From Bacteroidales bacterium (GTDB taxonomy: Bacteria; Bacteroidota; Bacteroidia; Bacteroidales; P3): a stretch of 64,000 bases of DNA. A program made the translations under genes and the position numbers. The stretch spans positions 91,503 through 155,502 of the forward strand of contig JAFUWF010000023.1 in assembly GCA_017483575.1 (NCBI GenBank), in the 5' to 3' direction. Numbering within the stretch: the stretch's first letter is position 1; each line of letters begins with the position of its first letter. The notes under the pieces are model-generated. The model saw nothing but the letters and a program-made list of their open reading frames with translations, was not told the origin of the DNA and ran no database searches. This document shows, in pieces, positions 52,724 through 60,642 of this stretch.

Positions 52724-53887
52724 TTAAAAATATTCGTATTGGCCATGTTCGCTCTTGACGGTGACCTGGGCTTTTGCGGCGGCCTCGACGCGGCCGATGA
52801 TGCGGGCGTCGACGTTGAAGCTGCGGGCAATGTCGATGATGCCGCGGGCCGTGGCCTCGTCGGTGTAGAGTTCCATGCGGTGGCCCATGTTGAAGACCTT
52901 GTACATCTCCTGCCAGTCGGTGTGGCTCTCCTCGTGGATCATCTTGAAGAGCGGCGGTACGGGGAAGAGGTTGTCCTTGATGACGTGGAGGTTGTCGATG
53001 AAGTGGAGCACCTTGGTCTGTGCGCCGCCGGAGCAGTGGATCATGCCGTCAATCTTGGGGCGGTATTCGTCGAGGACGCGGCGGATGATGGGGGCGTAGG
53101 TGCGCGTGGGCGAGAGGACCATGTGGCCGGCGTCGACGCCCGGCACCTCGGTGGGGTCGGTGAGCAGTTTGCTGCCGCAGAAGACGACCTCCTGCGGGAG
53201 GTTGTGGTCGTAGCACATGGGGTATTTCTCCGCGTAGATGTGCGAGAAGACATCGTGGCGGGCGGAGGTGAGGCCGTTGCTGCCCATGCCGCCGTTGTAG
53301 GCGGTCTCGTAGGTGGCCTGGCCGTAGGAGGCGAGGGCAACGATGACGTTGCCGGCCTTGATGTTGGCGTTGTCGATGACGTCAGCACGGCGCATGCGGG
53401 CGGTGACGGTGGAGTCAACGATGATGGTGCGGACGAGGTCGCCCACGTCGGCCGTCTCGCCACCGGTGAGCACCATGTCGATGCCCATGTCGCGCATGGT
53501 CTGGCAGAATTCCTCGGTGCCGTTGATTACAGCGGAGATGACCTCGCCGGGCACCAACTGCTTGTTGCGGCCGATGGTGGAGGAGAGCAGGATGTGGTCC
53601 AGAGCGCCGATGCAGAGGAGGTCGTCGGTGTTCATCACGATGGCGTCGATGGCAATGCCTTTCCACACGGAGAGGTCGCCGGTCTCGCGCCAGTACATGT
53701 AGGCGAGGCTGCTCTTGGTACCGGCGCCGTCAGCATGCATGATGTTGCAATACTGCAGGTCGCCTCCCAGCAGGTCGGGGATAATCTTGCAGAAAGCCTT
53801 GGGATAAAGGCCTTTGTCGATATTCTTGATGGCGTTGTGAACGTCTTCTTTCGATGCGGACACGCCGCGCTGATTGTATTTGTCCAT
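52724..53887 (-). CDS. purM: phosphoribosylformylglycinamidine cyclo-ligase (AIR synthase)
   Basis: 387 residues, the longer Bacteroidota PurM form. Closes the imidazole ring in purine synthesis (FGAM to AIR, ATP-dependent). Motifs: DGAGTKSSLAYMYWRETGD, NTDDLLCIGA, LTGGETADVGDLV and, in the AIRS_C half, YSEHGQYE-type ends with IDGMIHCSGGAQTK. An intact AIRS_N core is present here, unlike the PurL-like protein at 13589. Upstream of the Bax-inhibitor gene. Confidence 0.95.
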   Translation of the reverse strand: MDKYNQRGVSASKEDVHNAIKNIDKGLYPKAFCKIIPDLLGGDLQYCNIMHADGAGTKSSLAYMYWRETGDLSVWKGIAIDAIVMNTDDLLCIGALDHILLSSTIGRNKQLVPGEVISAVINGTEEFCQTMRDMGIDMVLTGGETADVGDLVRTIIVDSTVTARMRRADVIDNANIKAGNVIVALASYGQATYETAYNGGMGSNGLTSARHDVFSHIYAEKYPMCYDHNLPQEVVFCGSKLLTDPTEVPGVDAGHMVLSPTRTYAPIIRRVLDEYRPKIDGMIHCSGGAQTKVLHFIDNLHVIKDNLFPVPPLFKMIHEESHTDWQEMYKVFNMGHRMELYTDEATARGIIDIARSFNVDARIIGRVEAAAKAQVTVKSEHGQYEYF

Positions 53888-53925
53888 TGTGAGGTTTGTT
53901 GTTTACAGGTTAAACTTTAAATCGG

Positions 53926-54246
53926 CTACCACAGGGAGACGCGTCCGAGGGAGCCGAGGTCGAGGGTGCCGCTGGTGGCGCCGAGGGCACGGAAAACACG
54001 GTTGAAGGTGCCGAAGGTGGCCACCTTGCCGCTCTCGATCTTCGATATCTGGGCTTCGCCGACCCCGACCCTCTCGCCGAGTTGCTTCTGCGTCAGGTTC
54101 TGTCGCTTGCGGGCCTCGCGCACAGCCTCGCCGAGGCGGTAGGACTCAATGCCCTCGCGGACTTCTGTCTCGAATTGTTCGCGCTCGGGGGTGCCCGCCG
54201 CACCTACATGCCGCTCAATCATTTCTTCCAAAGTGCAATAATCCAT
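53926..54246 (-). CDS. XRE-type antitoxin-like regulator
   Basis: 106 residues. A helical N-terminus (TLEEMIERHVG, REQFETEVREGIESYRLGE) precedes a Cro/C1 helix-turn-helix at about 57-95 (ARKRQNLTQKQLGERVGVGEAQISKIESG). This layout is typical of the HigA-like partner of Gp49/HigB-type toxins. The toxin frame that should precede it is reduced to ~39 residues (54283-54402), so it looks like a solitary antitoxin, possibly still regulating its own promoter. Confidence 0.8.
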   Translation of the reverse strand: MDYCTLEEMIERHVGAAGTPEREQFETEVREGIESYRLGEAVREARKRQNLTQKQLGERVGVGEAQISKIESGKVATFGTFNRVFRALGATSGTLDLGSLGRVSLW

Positions 54247-54282
54247 ACTTTTTTTGTTTTAAAATATTCTGTTCGTATACTT

Positions 54283-54402
54283 TCAGCTTTTCTTATCTCC
54301 TTTGCCGGTGTTTTCTGGCTTTTCTTTACATATCTTCTCTCGCGCCTTGGTGGGAGTTTCTTCCATAAAACGCTGTGCTTCTTTCAACAATATTATTTTC
54401 AT
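54283..54402 (-). pseudogene. remnant of a RelE/HigB-type toxin
   Basis: 39 residues from ATG 54402. The first ~24 (MKIILLKEAQRFMEETPTKA) match the start of Gp49/HigB-like toxins (ILKEAQxFLDSLPxKAR), then the sequence turns to a lysine-rich tail and stops. Normal length is ~110 residues; only 36 bp separate it from the antitoxin, so the body is deleted rather than frameshifted. The -7 box at 54430-54437 remains. Confidence 0.6.
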
Positions 54403-54429
54403 TTGCCAGATTGTCGTTTTAATACAATG

Positions 54430-54437
54430 CAAAAATA
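54430..54437 (-). promoter_or_regulatory. -7 box for the toxin remnant/antitoxin
   Basis: TATTTTTG on the minus strand, 28 bp before the ATG at 54402. Confidence 0.6.
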
Positions 54438-54582
54438 CAAAAACATTCCAAAATGGAAAAGTTTTTTTATTCACACGGGATTTTTTTTCGCCGGAAGTGT
54501 AAGATTTGGGGGGCTTGTGCGTCTATTATGTAGAAAAGCAGGTAGGAAGCTTGCATATAAGAAAGGACATAAAAAGATGATT

Positions 54583-55275
54583 ATGAAACGGACAGTAGTT
54601 TTTGCCGCCGTGCTGGCGACCACAACAATGCTTCACGGACAGGAGCGCAAATGGCACCTCGAGTACGAGGTGGGATTCAAAGTGAGTCACTTCTTCAACT
54701 ACCCCGCCCTCTCGGCGTTGCAGGACGGCAGCGAGGGCTACACGGGCCTCACGTCGGCCTTCAGCCTCGGCATGAGCCATGTGGACGGCGCCTACTGCGG
54801 CCTGCGCTACGAGAACACCCCTCTCTTCACCTCCAATCTGGCCTTCGACGAGCGGGCCGTGTTACATAACCTCTCGCTGGTCATCGGCCATTCGGCGATG
54901 CTCACGGAGAACCTGGAGCTGCGGTTCGGCACCACGTTGGGGCTGGCCATCCTGCACAACTCCTTCGCCAGCGGCGGCCGGAACTACAGCCTGAACCGCT
55001 ACGGATTCAGCGGCGGCCTGGAGGTAGGGCTGCGCTACTATGTCAGCGAGAGTTTCTTCTTCCACCTCAACGCCGGCGTGGACTATGTGACAGGCCTCTC
55101 CGATGTCTCCGGCATTCCCGCCGGCCTCCCGTCGCAGACGCACAGCACAGCGGCCTCGGCCCACCTCGGTGGCGGCATAGGCTTCGGCTTCCGCCCCAAG
55201 GTGAAGAAACTGAACATGCCCGCCGAGGTCATCGACCGCAAGGAGCCCCTGCAGATGGCGTGGTACGGGGAGTGA
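54583..55275 (+). CDS. outer-membrane beta-barrel protein
   Basis: 230 residues from ATG 54583 (MKRTVVFAAVLATTTMLHGQ signal); an ATG two codons earlier is possible, and the far upstream frame is antisense to the antitoxin. Barrel strands: YEVGFKVSHFFNY, LTSAFSLGMSHVDGAYCGLRYE, GLEVGLRYYVSESFFFHLNAGVDY. Resembles PorT-like/outer-membrane-beta-barrel families of ~10 strands. The C-terminal 25 residues are polar and follow the barrel. Monocistronic; convergent with the decayed dus gene. No standard -7 box found. Confidence 0.75.
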   Translation: MKRTVVFAAVLATTTMLHGQERKWHLEYEVGFKVSHFFNYPALSALQDGSEGYTGLTSAFSLGMSHVDGAYCGLRYENTPLFTSNLAFDERAVLHNLSLVIGHSAMLTENLELRFGTTLGLAILHNSFASGGRNYSLNRYGFSGGLEVGLRYYVSESFFFHLNAGVDYVTGLSDVSGIPAGLPSQTHSTAASAHLGGGIGFGFRPKVKKLNMPAEVIDRKEPLQMAWYGE

Positions 55276-55284
55276 ACGCCTCAT

Positions 55285-55545
55285 TCACAACCCACCATCT
55301 CCCCACCATGTCCTTCCATGGGAGGAACACCGGTCGGGAACGAGCACGATTCGTGCCACAGCTTCGCGGTAGCGTGCGAGGGCGGTGGCCTTCATGATAG
55401 CCTTGTGCGACTTGTGTCCTTTTTCCAACCTCACGAACGGCGCATAGTACTCCCCCACCCCGCCGGCACACTCGCAGTGCGCCCGCCGGTACGCCGCATC
55501 CGTATACCCCTGCATCGGCGCAAAAGCCACATATTTTCCTTCCAT
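55285..55545 (-). pseudogene. truncated tRNA-dihydrouridine synthase (dus) remnant
   Basis: 86 residues from ATG 55545. Residues 1-45 (YVAFAPMQGYTDAAYRRAH, then YYAPFVRLEKG) match the N-terminus of Bacteroidota Dus, an FMN enzyme of ~310 residues; after that the similarity is lost and the frame stops 9 bp from the convergent barrel gene. The FMN/tRNA catalytic core is absent. The promoter (55556-55563) is intact, so a short product may still be made. Confidence 0.65.
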
Positions 55546-55555
55546 TTTCACGCCG

Positions 55556-55563
55556 CAAAAATA
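55556..55563 (-). promoter_or_regulatory. -7 box for the dus remnant
   Basis: TATTTTTG on the minus strand, 11 bp before the ATG. Confidence 0.6.
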
Positions 55564-55649
55564 CAAAAAAATCCGAAAAAGGAAGCCACAAAGGACATAT
55601 CTGCCTGTTCAGAATTGCGTATTCTTTTTGTTTTCAAGCGCCTTTGGGG

Positions 55650-56504
55650 TTATTTATTCTTTTGGCGGAACATTGTAGGCGACAGGCCGGTCTCGCGCCT
55701 GAAGTAGCGGCTGAAACTTTGCTGGTCGGCAAAACCCAGCTGGTCGGCAATGGCCTGGACGGTGATTTCGGGGTGTGTGGTTAGCAGTTCCTGTGCTTTG
55801 CGGACCACCTGGACGTGGATCCAGTGGGCTGGAACGTGGCCCGTTTCCTGACGTACCACGCGGCTGAGGTATTTTGGGGTGATGCAAAGCCGGTCGGCAT
55901 AGAAGGCCACGTCGCGGTGTTCGATAAAGTGGTGTGCCACCATGTTCAGGTATTGCGTGCCGATACGGCCATTGGTCACCTCGTCGCCCATGGCCTGCTG
56001 CCGGTAGTGCCCGAGCATGCGAAGAAAGCATCCCAACTGCTGCATCATCAGCAAGCGCCGCTCCGGCATATTGGTGAGTGATATTTCGTGCATCACGTCG
56101 GAAATCTTGGACAGCGCCCTGTAGTCGTGCTCGTCGAGGTGCACGCTTGGTGCCGGCTCATAGCGGTATTGAAACTGGTGTATGACCTGGAGCAGAGGTT
56201 CGTCGACCATGGCCTCATCGACCACGATGACGGTGTTGCAGAAGTCGCTGGAAGTGGACAGAGGCGTCAGTTTGTGGTTAGGGAAGATGACGGCCACAAG
56301 CCCCCTGAGGGCGCGGTCGGGCATATCGTCGTAGAGCAGTTCCATCGTTCCGCGATGGACGATGCAGATGACGTAGTCGGGCGAAGTGAGCGGTTCGCCA
56401 TCAGTAGGCAGACGGCGGACATTGTGGAAGACGGCGATGCCGTCCTCCTTGATTCTATGCGAGCCCTCCGCTATGGGATGTGCCGGATTAATGTTGTTTT
56501 TCAT
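55650..56504 (-). CDS. AraC-family transcriptional regulator
   Basis: 284 residues from ATG 56504. An N-terminal cupin-like sensor part (EGIAVFHN region, PDYVICIVHRGTMELLYDD) is followed by a C-terminal double HTH: DVAFYADRLCITPKYLSRVVR and ITVQAIADQLGFADQQSFSRYFRRETGLSP. No TM, so a soluble regulator of unknown ligand. The -7 box TATTTTTG ends 4 bp before the ATG, so the mRNA is probably leaderless. Divergent from the small gene at 56627 and the beta-helix proteins, which are possible targets. Confidence 0.9.
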   Translation of the reverse strand: MKNNINPAHPIAEGSHRIKEDGIAVFHNVRRLPTDGEPLTSPDYVICIVHRGTMELLYDDMPDRALRGLVAVIFPNHKLTPLSTSSDFCNTVIVVDEAMVDEPLLQVIHQFQYRYEPAPSVHLDEHDYRALSKISDVMHEISLTNMPERRLLMMQQLGCFLRMLGHYRQQAMGDEVTNGRIGTQYLNMVAHHFIEHRDVAFYADRLCITPKYLSRVVRQETGHVPAHWIHVQVVRKAQELLTTHPEITVQAIADQLGFADQQSFSRYFRRETGLSPTMFRQKNK

Positions 56505-56508
56505 GGTG

Positions 56509-56516
56509 CAAAAATA
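56509..56516 (-). promoter_or_regulatory. -7 box immediately before the AraC ATG
   Basis: TATTTTTG followed only by CACC then ATG; same layout as the phosphatase promoter at 14860-14867. Confidence 0.65.
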
Positions 56517-56602
56517 CACATTTTTGTGCAAATAGCCATATAAAGATACTTTTTGCTACTTTTCTACGGTTTTCTGACAATCGGGCAACCATAAAATATA
56601 TG

Positions 56603-56610
56603 TACTTTTG
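56603..56610 (+). promoter_or_regulatory. -7 box for the small gene/beta-helix operon
   Basis: TACTTTTG, 17 bp before the ATG at 56627. Confidence 0.65.
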
Positions 56611-56626
56611 CGCCGTGGAATACAAT

Positions 56627-56842
56627 ATGGAAATATTACCATTCAGGACATATCGTCTTCATTATCGGCAGGTTGGACAAAGACCTGTCCTTTGCAATAC
56701 CAGCCTGAAAAAGGCACGCAAGGCCATCGAAACTCTTGCCGACGGGGCAGAATGGGAGTTGTACAGGAAAGGGCTGCTCTCGCGGGGATGGCGCCTGATT
56801 GATTACGGAGTAAAAGAGAAAACAAATACAAGTTCATTATGA
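56627..56842 (+). CDS. small basic protein coupled to the beta-helix gene
   Basis: 71 residues starting MEILPFRTYRLHYRQVGQR, with DGAEWELYRKGLLSRGWRLID in the second half; rich in Arg/Lys, no signal peptide or TM. I do not recognise the family. Its TGA overlaps the ATG of the large secreted protein (ATGA), so its translation should influence that gene. An intact promoter at 56603-56610 supports expression. It may be a regulatory leader ORF or an independent small protein. Confidence 0.6.
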   Translation: MEILPFRTYRLHYRQVGQRPVLCNTSLKKARKAIETLADGAEWELYRKGLLSRGWRLIDYGVKEKTNTSSL

Positions 56843-59139
56843 AGAAAAAAATTTTTCTATTCATTGCAATGGCGCTGAGCGTCGGAGTCTTAAGGGCGCA
56901 GAGCGTCAGCGTGGTGTACAGCGGCACGACGGCCACGGTCACCGTGGACAGCATTGCCAGCCAGTATCTCACCGTCACCCAGAGCGGTGCGCATGTCAGC
57001 ATTGCGCAGGACGACAGTCTGGCCACCGAGATTACTTATAACCTCAGCGGCACGTCGACAGATGGTGAGTTCTATATGTCGGGTTCCTACAAGGCCACCA
57101 TCGAGCTTGCCGGCCTGACGCTGACCAACGCCACGCCCGTGTACAGCGGTGCGGCGGTACACATCCAGAACGGCAAGCGCATCAAGGTGAAGGTCGTTAC
57201 GGGCACCACCAACAGCCTCGCCGACGCCGCCAGCGGCTCGCAGAAGGGATGCCTCTACATCAAGGGGCACGCCGAGTTTGCCCAGCAAGGCACGCTGAAC
57301 GTGGTGGGCAACGTGAAGCACGGCATCAAGGCGGGCGAGTACATCACCCTGAAGAACGCCACCATCAACGTAACCTCCGCCGTGGGCGACGGTATCTCGT
57401 GCAACGAGTACTTCTTGATGCAGAGCGGCACCATCAGTATCAGCGGCACCGGCGACGACGGTATCCAGTGCGACCTGGACGGCACCGAGTCCACCGGCGA
57501 GACCATCGACCACGAAGACGAGGACAGTGGCAACATCTACATCAGCGGTGGTACCGTCACCATCAACTGCACCGCCACGGCCGCCAAAGGCATCAAGTGC
57601 GACGGCGACATGAACATCAGCGGCGGCACCATCACCGTCGCCACCAGTGGCAACGGCGAGTGGGATACCGATGACCTGGAAACCAAAGCCGCCTGCGGCC
57701 TCAGCGCCGACGGCAATATGAACATCACGGGCGGCACGCTGACCCTCACCGCCACCGGCTCCGGCGGCAAGGGGATGAAGTGCGACAGCGTGCTCACCGT
57801 TACCGACGGTGACATCACCGTCACCACCAGCGGCGGCCTCTACTACAACAACGGCACCACCGAGAACACCAACTACACGGGCAACACCGACAACGTGAGC
57901 AGCAACTACTACTCGTCGCCCAAGGGCATCAAGGCCGGCCTCAAGACGCAGAGCGGCAGCAGCTACACCTACAGCGGCGGCATCGTCATCAGCGGCGGCA
58001 CCATCAGCGTAACCACCAGTGGCACCAACGGCGAGGGCATCGAGAGCAAGAACACCCTGGTTATCAACGGCGGCGAGATATACGTCAACGCTTACGACGA
58101 CGCCATCAACTCGGCGCAGGACCTCACCGTCAACAGCGGCTACGTCTACGCCCACGCCACCAACAACGACGGCATGGATGCCAACGGCAACTTCTACATC
58201 AACGGCGGCCTTGTCTACGCCACTGGAGCCTCGAGCCCCGAGGTGGCCCTCGACGCCAACACCGAGGAGAACAAGCATCTCTACATCACGGGCGGCGTGG
58301 TTATCGCCCTGGGCGGCATCGAGAACGGCAGCTCCGTCAGCCAACCCCACATCAGCTCCTCGTCGGTGAGCGGAGAGACATGGTACACCGTCAGCTACGG
58401 CGGCGACGCCGTGGCCTTCTACACGCCCACCATCAGCACCAGCGGCGGCCCCGGCGGTGGCGGCGGACATGGCCCTGGTGGCGGTCCCGGCAGCAGCTCC
58501 TACTCAATGTACATCTCCGCCCCCACCACACCCTCGCTCACCACCGGCAACAACGTCAGCGGCGGTACCTCGCTCTTCGACGGCAACTGCTTCGTCACCT
58601 TCATCACCGACACCACCACGGGCGACACCACCACGGTCACCGTCTACGACACCGTCACAATAACCACCTACGACACCGTGACGGTCACCATCCTCGACTC
58701 CGTCACCATCACCCTCTACGACACCGTGACCACCTCCGTCGTCACCTACGACACCGTGGGAGTGACCGTCTACGACACCGTAATCGTCGTGGAGCCCTAC
58801 TACGACACCACCTCCGTCATCGTCTACGACACTGTCGGCGTGACCATCTGCGACACCCTCTTCTTCTACGACACCATCTATATCCACGACACCGTCCACA
58901 TCACTCAGGAAGGCATCAGCGACATCGACGCGCTGGACATCAAGCTCTACCAGCAGGCAGGGCAGATAGTGGTGGAAGGAGCCGACGGCCACCAGGTATG
59001 GCTGTTCGACGCCGTGGGACGCCTGCTCGCCACCCGTCAGGACGACCGCTCGCCGCTCCGCTTCGACGTCCCCTCCTCGGGCGCCTACCTTGTCAAGGTC
59101 GGTAACCATCCAGCTAAACGCATCGTTGTAATTAGATAA
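56839..59139 (+). CDS. secreted beta-helix carbohydrate-binding-like protein with YDTV stalk and T9SS tail
   Basis: 766 residues. Signal peptide MKKKIFLFIAMALSVGVLRAQ. Residues ~45-560 form a repetitive beta-helix like DUF4353 (Cthe_2159-type) proteins: GISCNEYFLMQSGTISISG, GIKCDGDMNISGGTITV, GIESKNTLVINGGEIYV. A Gly-rich linker (GGPGGGGGHGPGGG) follows, then ~100 residues with about ten YDT/YDTV units, then a T9SS type-A sorting domain (IKLYQQAGQIVVEG to AKRIVVIR). Family members bind acidic polysaccharides and calcium. Probably a stalked surface adhesin. Followed 24 nt later by a similar protein. Confidence 0.82.
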   Translation: MKKKIFLFIAMALSVGVLRAQSVSVVYSGTTATVTVDSIASQYLTVTQSGAHVSIAQDDSLATEITYNLSGTSTDGEFYMSGSYKATIELAGLTLTNATPVYSGAAVHIQNGKRIKVKVVTGTTNSLADAASGSQKGCLYIKGHAEFAQQGTLNVVGNVKHGIKAGEYITLKNATINVTSAVGDGISCNEYFLMQSGTISISGTGDDGIQCDLDGTESTGETIDHEDEDSGNIYISGGTVTINCTATAAKGIKCDGDMNISGGTITVATSGNGEWDTDDLETKAACGLSADGNMNITGGTLTLTATGSGGKGMKCDSVLTVTDGDITVTTSGGLYYNNGTTENTNYTGNTDNVSSNYYSSPKGIKAGLKTQSGSSYTYSGGIVISGGTISVTTSGTNGEGIESKNTLVINGGEIYVNAYDDAINSAQDLTVNSGYVYAHATNNDGMDANGNFYINGGLVYATGASSPEVALDANTEENKHLYITGGVVIALGGIENGSSVSQPHISSSSVSGETWYTVSYGGDAVAFYTPTISTSGGPGGGGGHGPGGGPGSSSYSMYISAPTTPSLTTGNNVSGGTSLFDGNCFVTFITDTTTGDTTTVTVYDTVTITTYDTVTVTILDSVTITLYDTVTTSVVTYDTVGVTVYDTVIVVEPYYDTTSVIVYDTVGVTICDTLFFYDTIYIHDTVHITQEGISDIDALDIKLYQQAGQIVVEGADGHQVWLFDAVGRLLATRQDDRSPLRFDVPSSGAYLVKVGNHPAKRIVVIR

Positions 59140-59163
59140 TAAAAACTTTTAAAAAATATCAAT

Positions 59164-60558
59164 ATGGTTAAAAAATCGATCCTTTCGGCAGTTTTCTGCC
59201 TTGCCGCCATCTTTGCTATGGCCCAACCTCCCAGCGACTCGTCGCCCACCTATCCGCAGGGTGCCACCTACACCCACACCAGCGGCACGGCGACCATCAC
59301 CAGCGACTACTCGTCGTCAACACAGTATTACAACGTCATCCAATGCACCGGTGGCACACTGACCATGAACGGCTGCACCATCACTAAGACGGGCGACGGC
59401 TCGCAGGGCGACAACTCCAGTTTCTACGGTAACAATTCCAGCATCTACTGCGGTGCTGCCAGTAGCAGCAACTACCAGAGCACGACGGCCGCCAGCGGAG
59501 CCAAGATTGTCATCAACAATGTGACGGTGAATAGCACTTCGAAGGGCGCCAACGCCGTGATAGCCACCAATGGTGCCACGGTCGAGATCAACGGCATCAC
59601 CATTGTCAACAACTACGCCGTTTCGCGTGGTCTCCACGCTACCTACGGCGGCACCATCACAGCCTCGGATGTGGATATCACCACCAACGAGGCCACCTCG
59701 TCGACCATCGCCACCGACCGTGGCGGCGGCACCGTGACCGTCAACGGCGGTACAGCCACAGCCAACGGCTCGAAGTCGGCAGTTATCTATTCCACGGGCA
59801 CAATGTCGGCCACCGACCTCGTCGGCACGTCGGCCTCGGGCGAAATAGGTGTCATCGAGGGCGACAACAGCATCACAATGACCAACTGCACAATGAGCAG
59901 CGGATCCTCCGAGCGTGGCCTGCTGATGATGCAGTCCGGATCCGGCGATGCCTCGGGCGTGAACCCCGTGATGACCATCGCTGGCACCTCGTTGACGATG
60001 ACCGACGGCAGCGCACCCTTGCTCGAAGTGGCCACCTGCGTCACCGCCACCTGCACCCTCGACAACTGCACCCTCACCGTCCCTAGCGGCATACTGATGT
60101 ATGTGATGGACGATGACCAGTGGAGCACCAGCGGTGCCGTCGGCACTCTTGTGCTTGCCAACGGTGACTACACCGGCACCGTGAAGCAGGACGACGGCTA
60201 CACCGCCAACGTCACCGTGCAGAACACCGCCACTTGGAACCTCACCGCCAACACCACCGTTACCGCACTGGTCAACAACGGCGCCATCAACACTAATGGA
60301 TACACCCTCAGCTACAGTACGCTGAGTGGCAGCGGCACCATCAACACCGGCAGCACCAGTGGCATCGATGATGTCAACGCTGACGGAATCACTGTCCGCG
60401 CCGAACAGGGCAGCGTCGTTGTGGAAGGCTGCGACAACTGCGACGTGCAAGTCTTCGACCTCGGCGGACACCAAGTGCCTGCCCACGGCCTTGCCGCCGG
60501 TGTCTATCTCGTCAAAGTCGGCGACCGTCCCGCCCATAAAGTCGTTGTAACAAAATAG
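59164..60558 (+). CDS. secreted beta-helix repeat protein with T9SS tail
   Basis: 464 residues. Signal peptide ends AIFAMAQ. Ser/Thr/Gly-rich parallel beta-helix repeats (GTLTMNGCTITKTGDG, GATVEINGITIVNN, GTVTVNGGTATAN), then the T9SS type-A domain (GITVRAEQGSVVVEG, GHQVPAHGLAAGVYLVKVGD, VVVTK). It resembles adhesin or pectate-lyase-fold proteins but no catalytic residues are evident. Likely co-transcribed with the preceding gene and displayed with it. Confidence 0.78.
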   Translation: MVKKSILSAVFCLAAIFAMAQPPSDSSPTYPQGATYTHTSGTATITSDYSSSTQYYNVIQCTGGTLTMNGCTITKTGDGSQGDNSSFYGNNSSIYCGAASSSNYQSTTAASGAKIVINNVTVNSTSKGANAVIATNGATVEINGITIVNNYAVSRGLHATYGGTITASDVDITTNEATSSTIATDRGGGTVTVNGGTATANGSKSAVIYSTGTMSATDLVGTSASGEIGVIEGDNSITMTNCTMSSGSSERGLLMMQSGSGDASGVNPVMTIAGTSLTMTDGSAPLLEVATCVTATCTLDNCTLTVPSGILMYVMDDDQWSTSGAVGTLVLANGDYTGTVKQDDGYTANVTVQNTATWNLTANTTVTALVNNGAINTNGYTLSYSTLSGSGTINTGSTSGIDDVNADGITVRAEQGSVVVEGCDNCDVQVFDLGGHQVPAHGLAAGVYLVKVGDRPAHKVVVTK

Positions 60559-60586
60559 CCTCCCCGAAGAGCATATCTTCCCAACC

Positions 60587-60620
60587 GAAAAAAAGAGGAT
60601 GCCCGCAAGGACATCCTCTT
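60587..60620. terminator. terminator between the beta-helix genes and pnp
   Basis: AGAGGATG paired with CATCCTCT around a 10-nt loop; an A7 tract on the left gives a T-run for pnp on the minus strand. The T-run on the plus side is weaker. Confidence 0.85.
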
Positions 60621-60642
60621 ACTATATTATACAGCAGATGCT

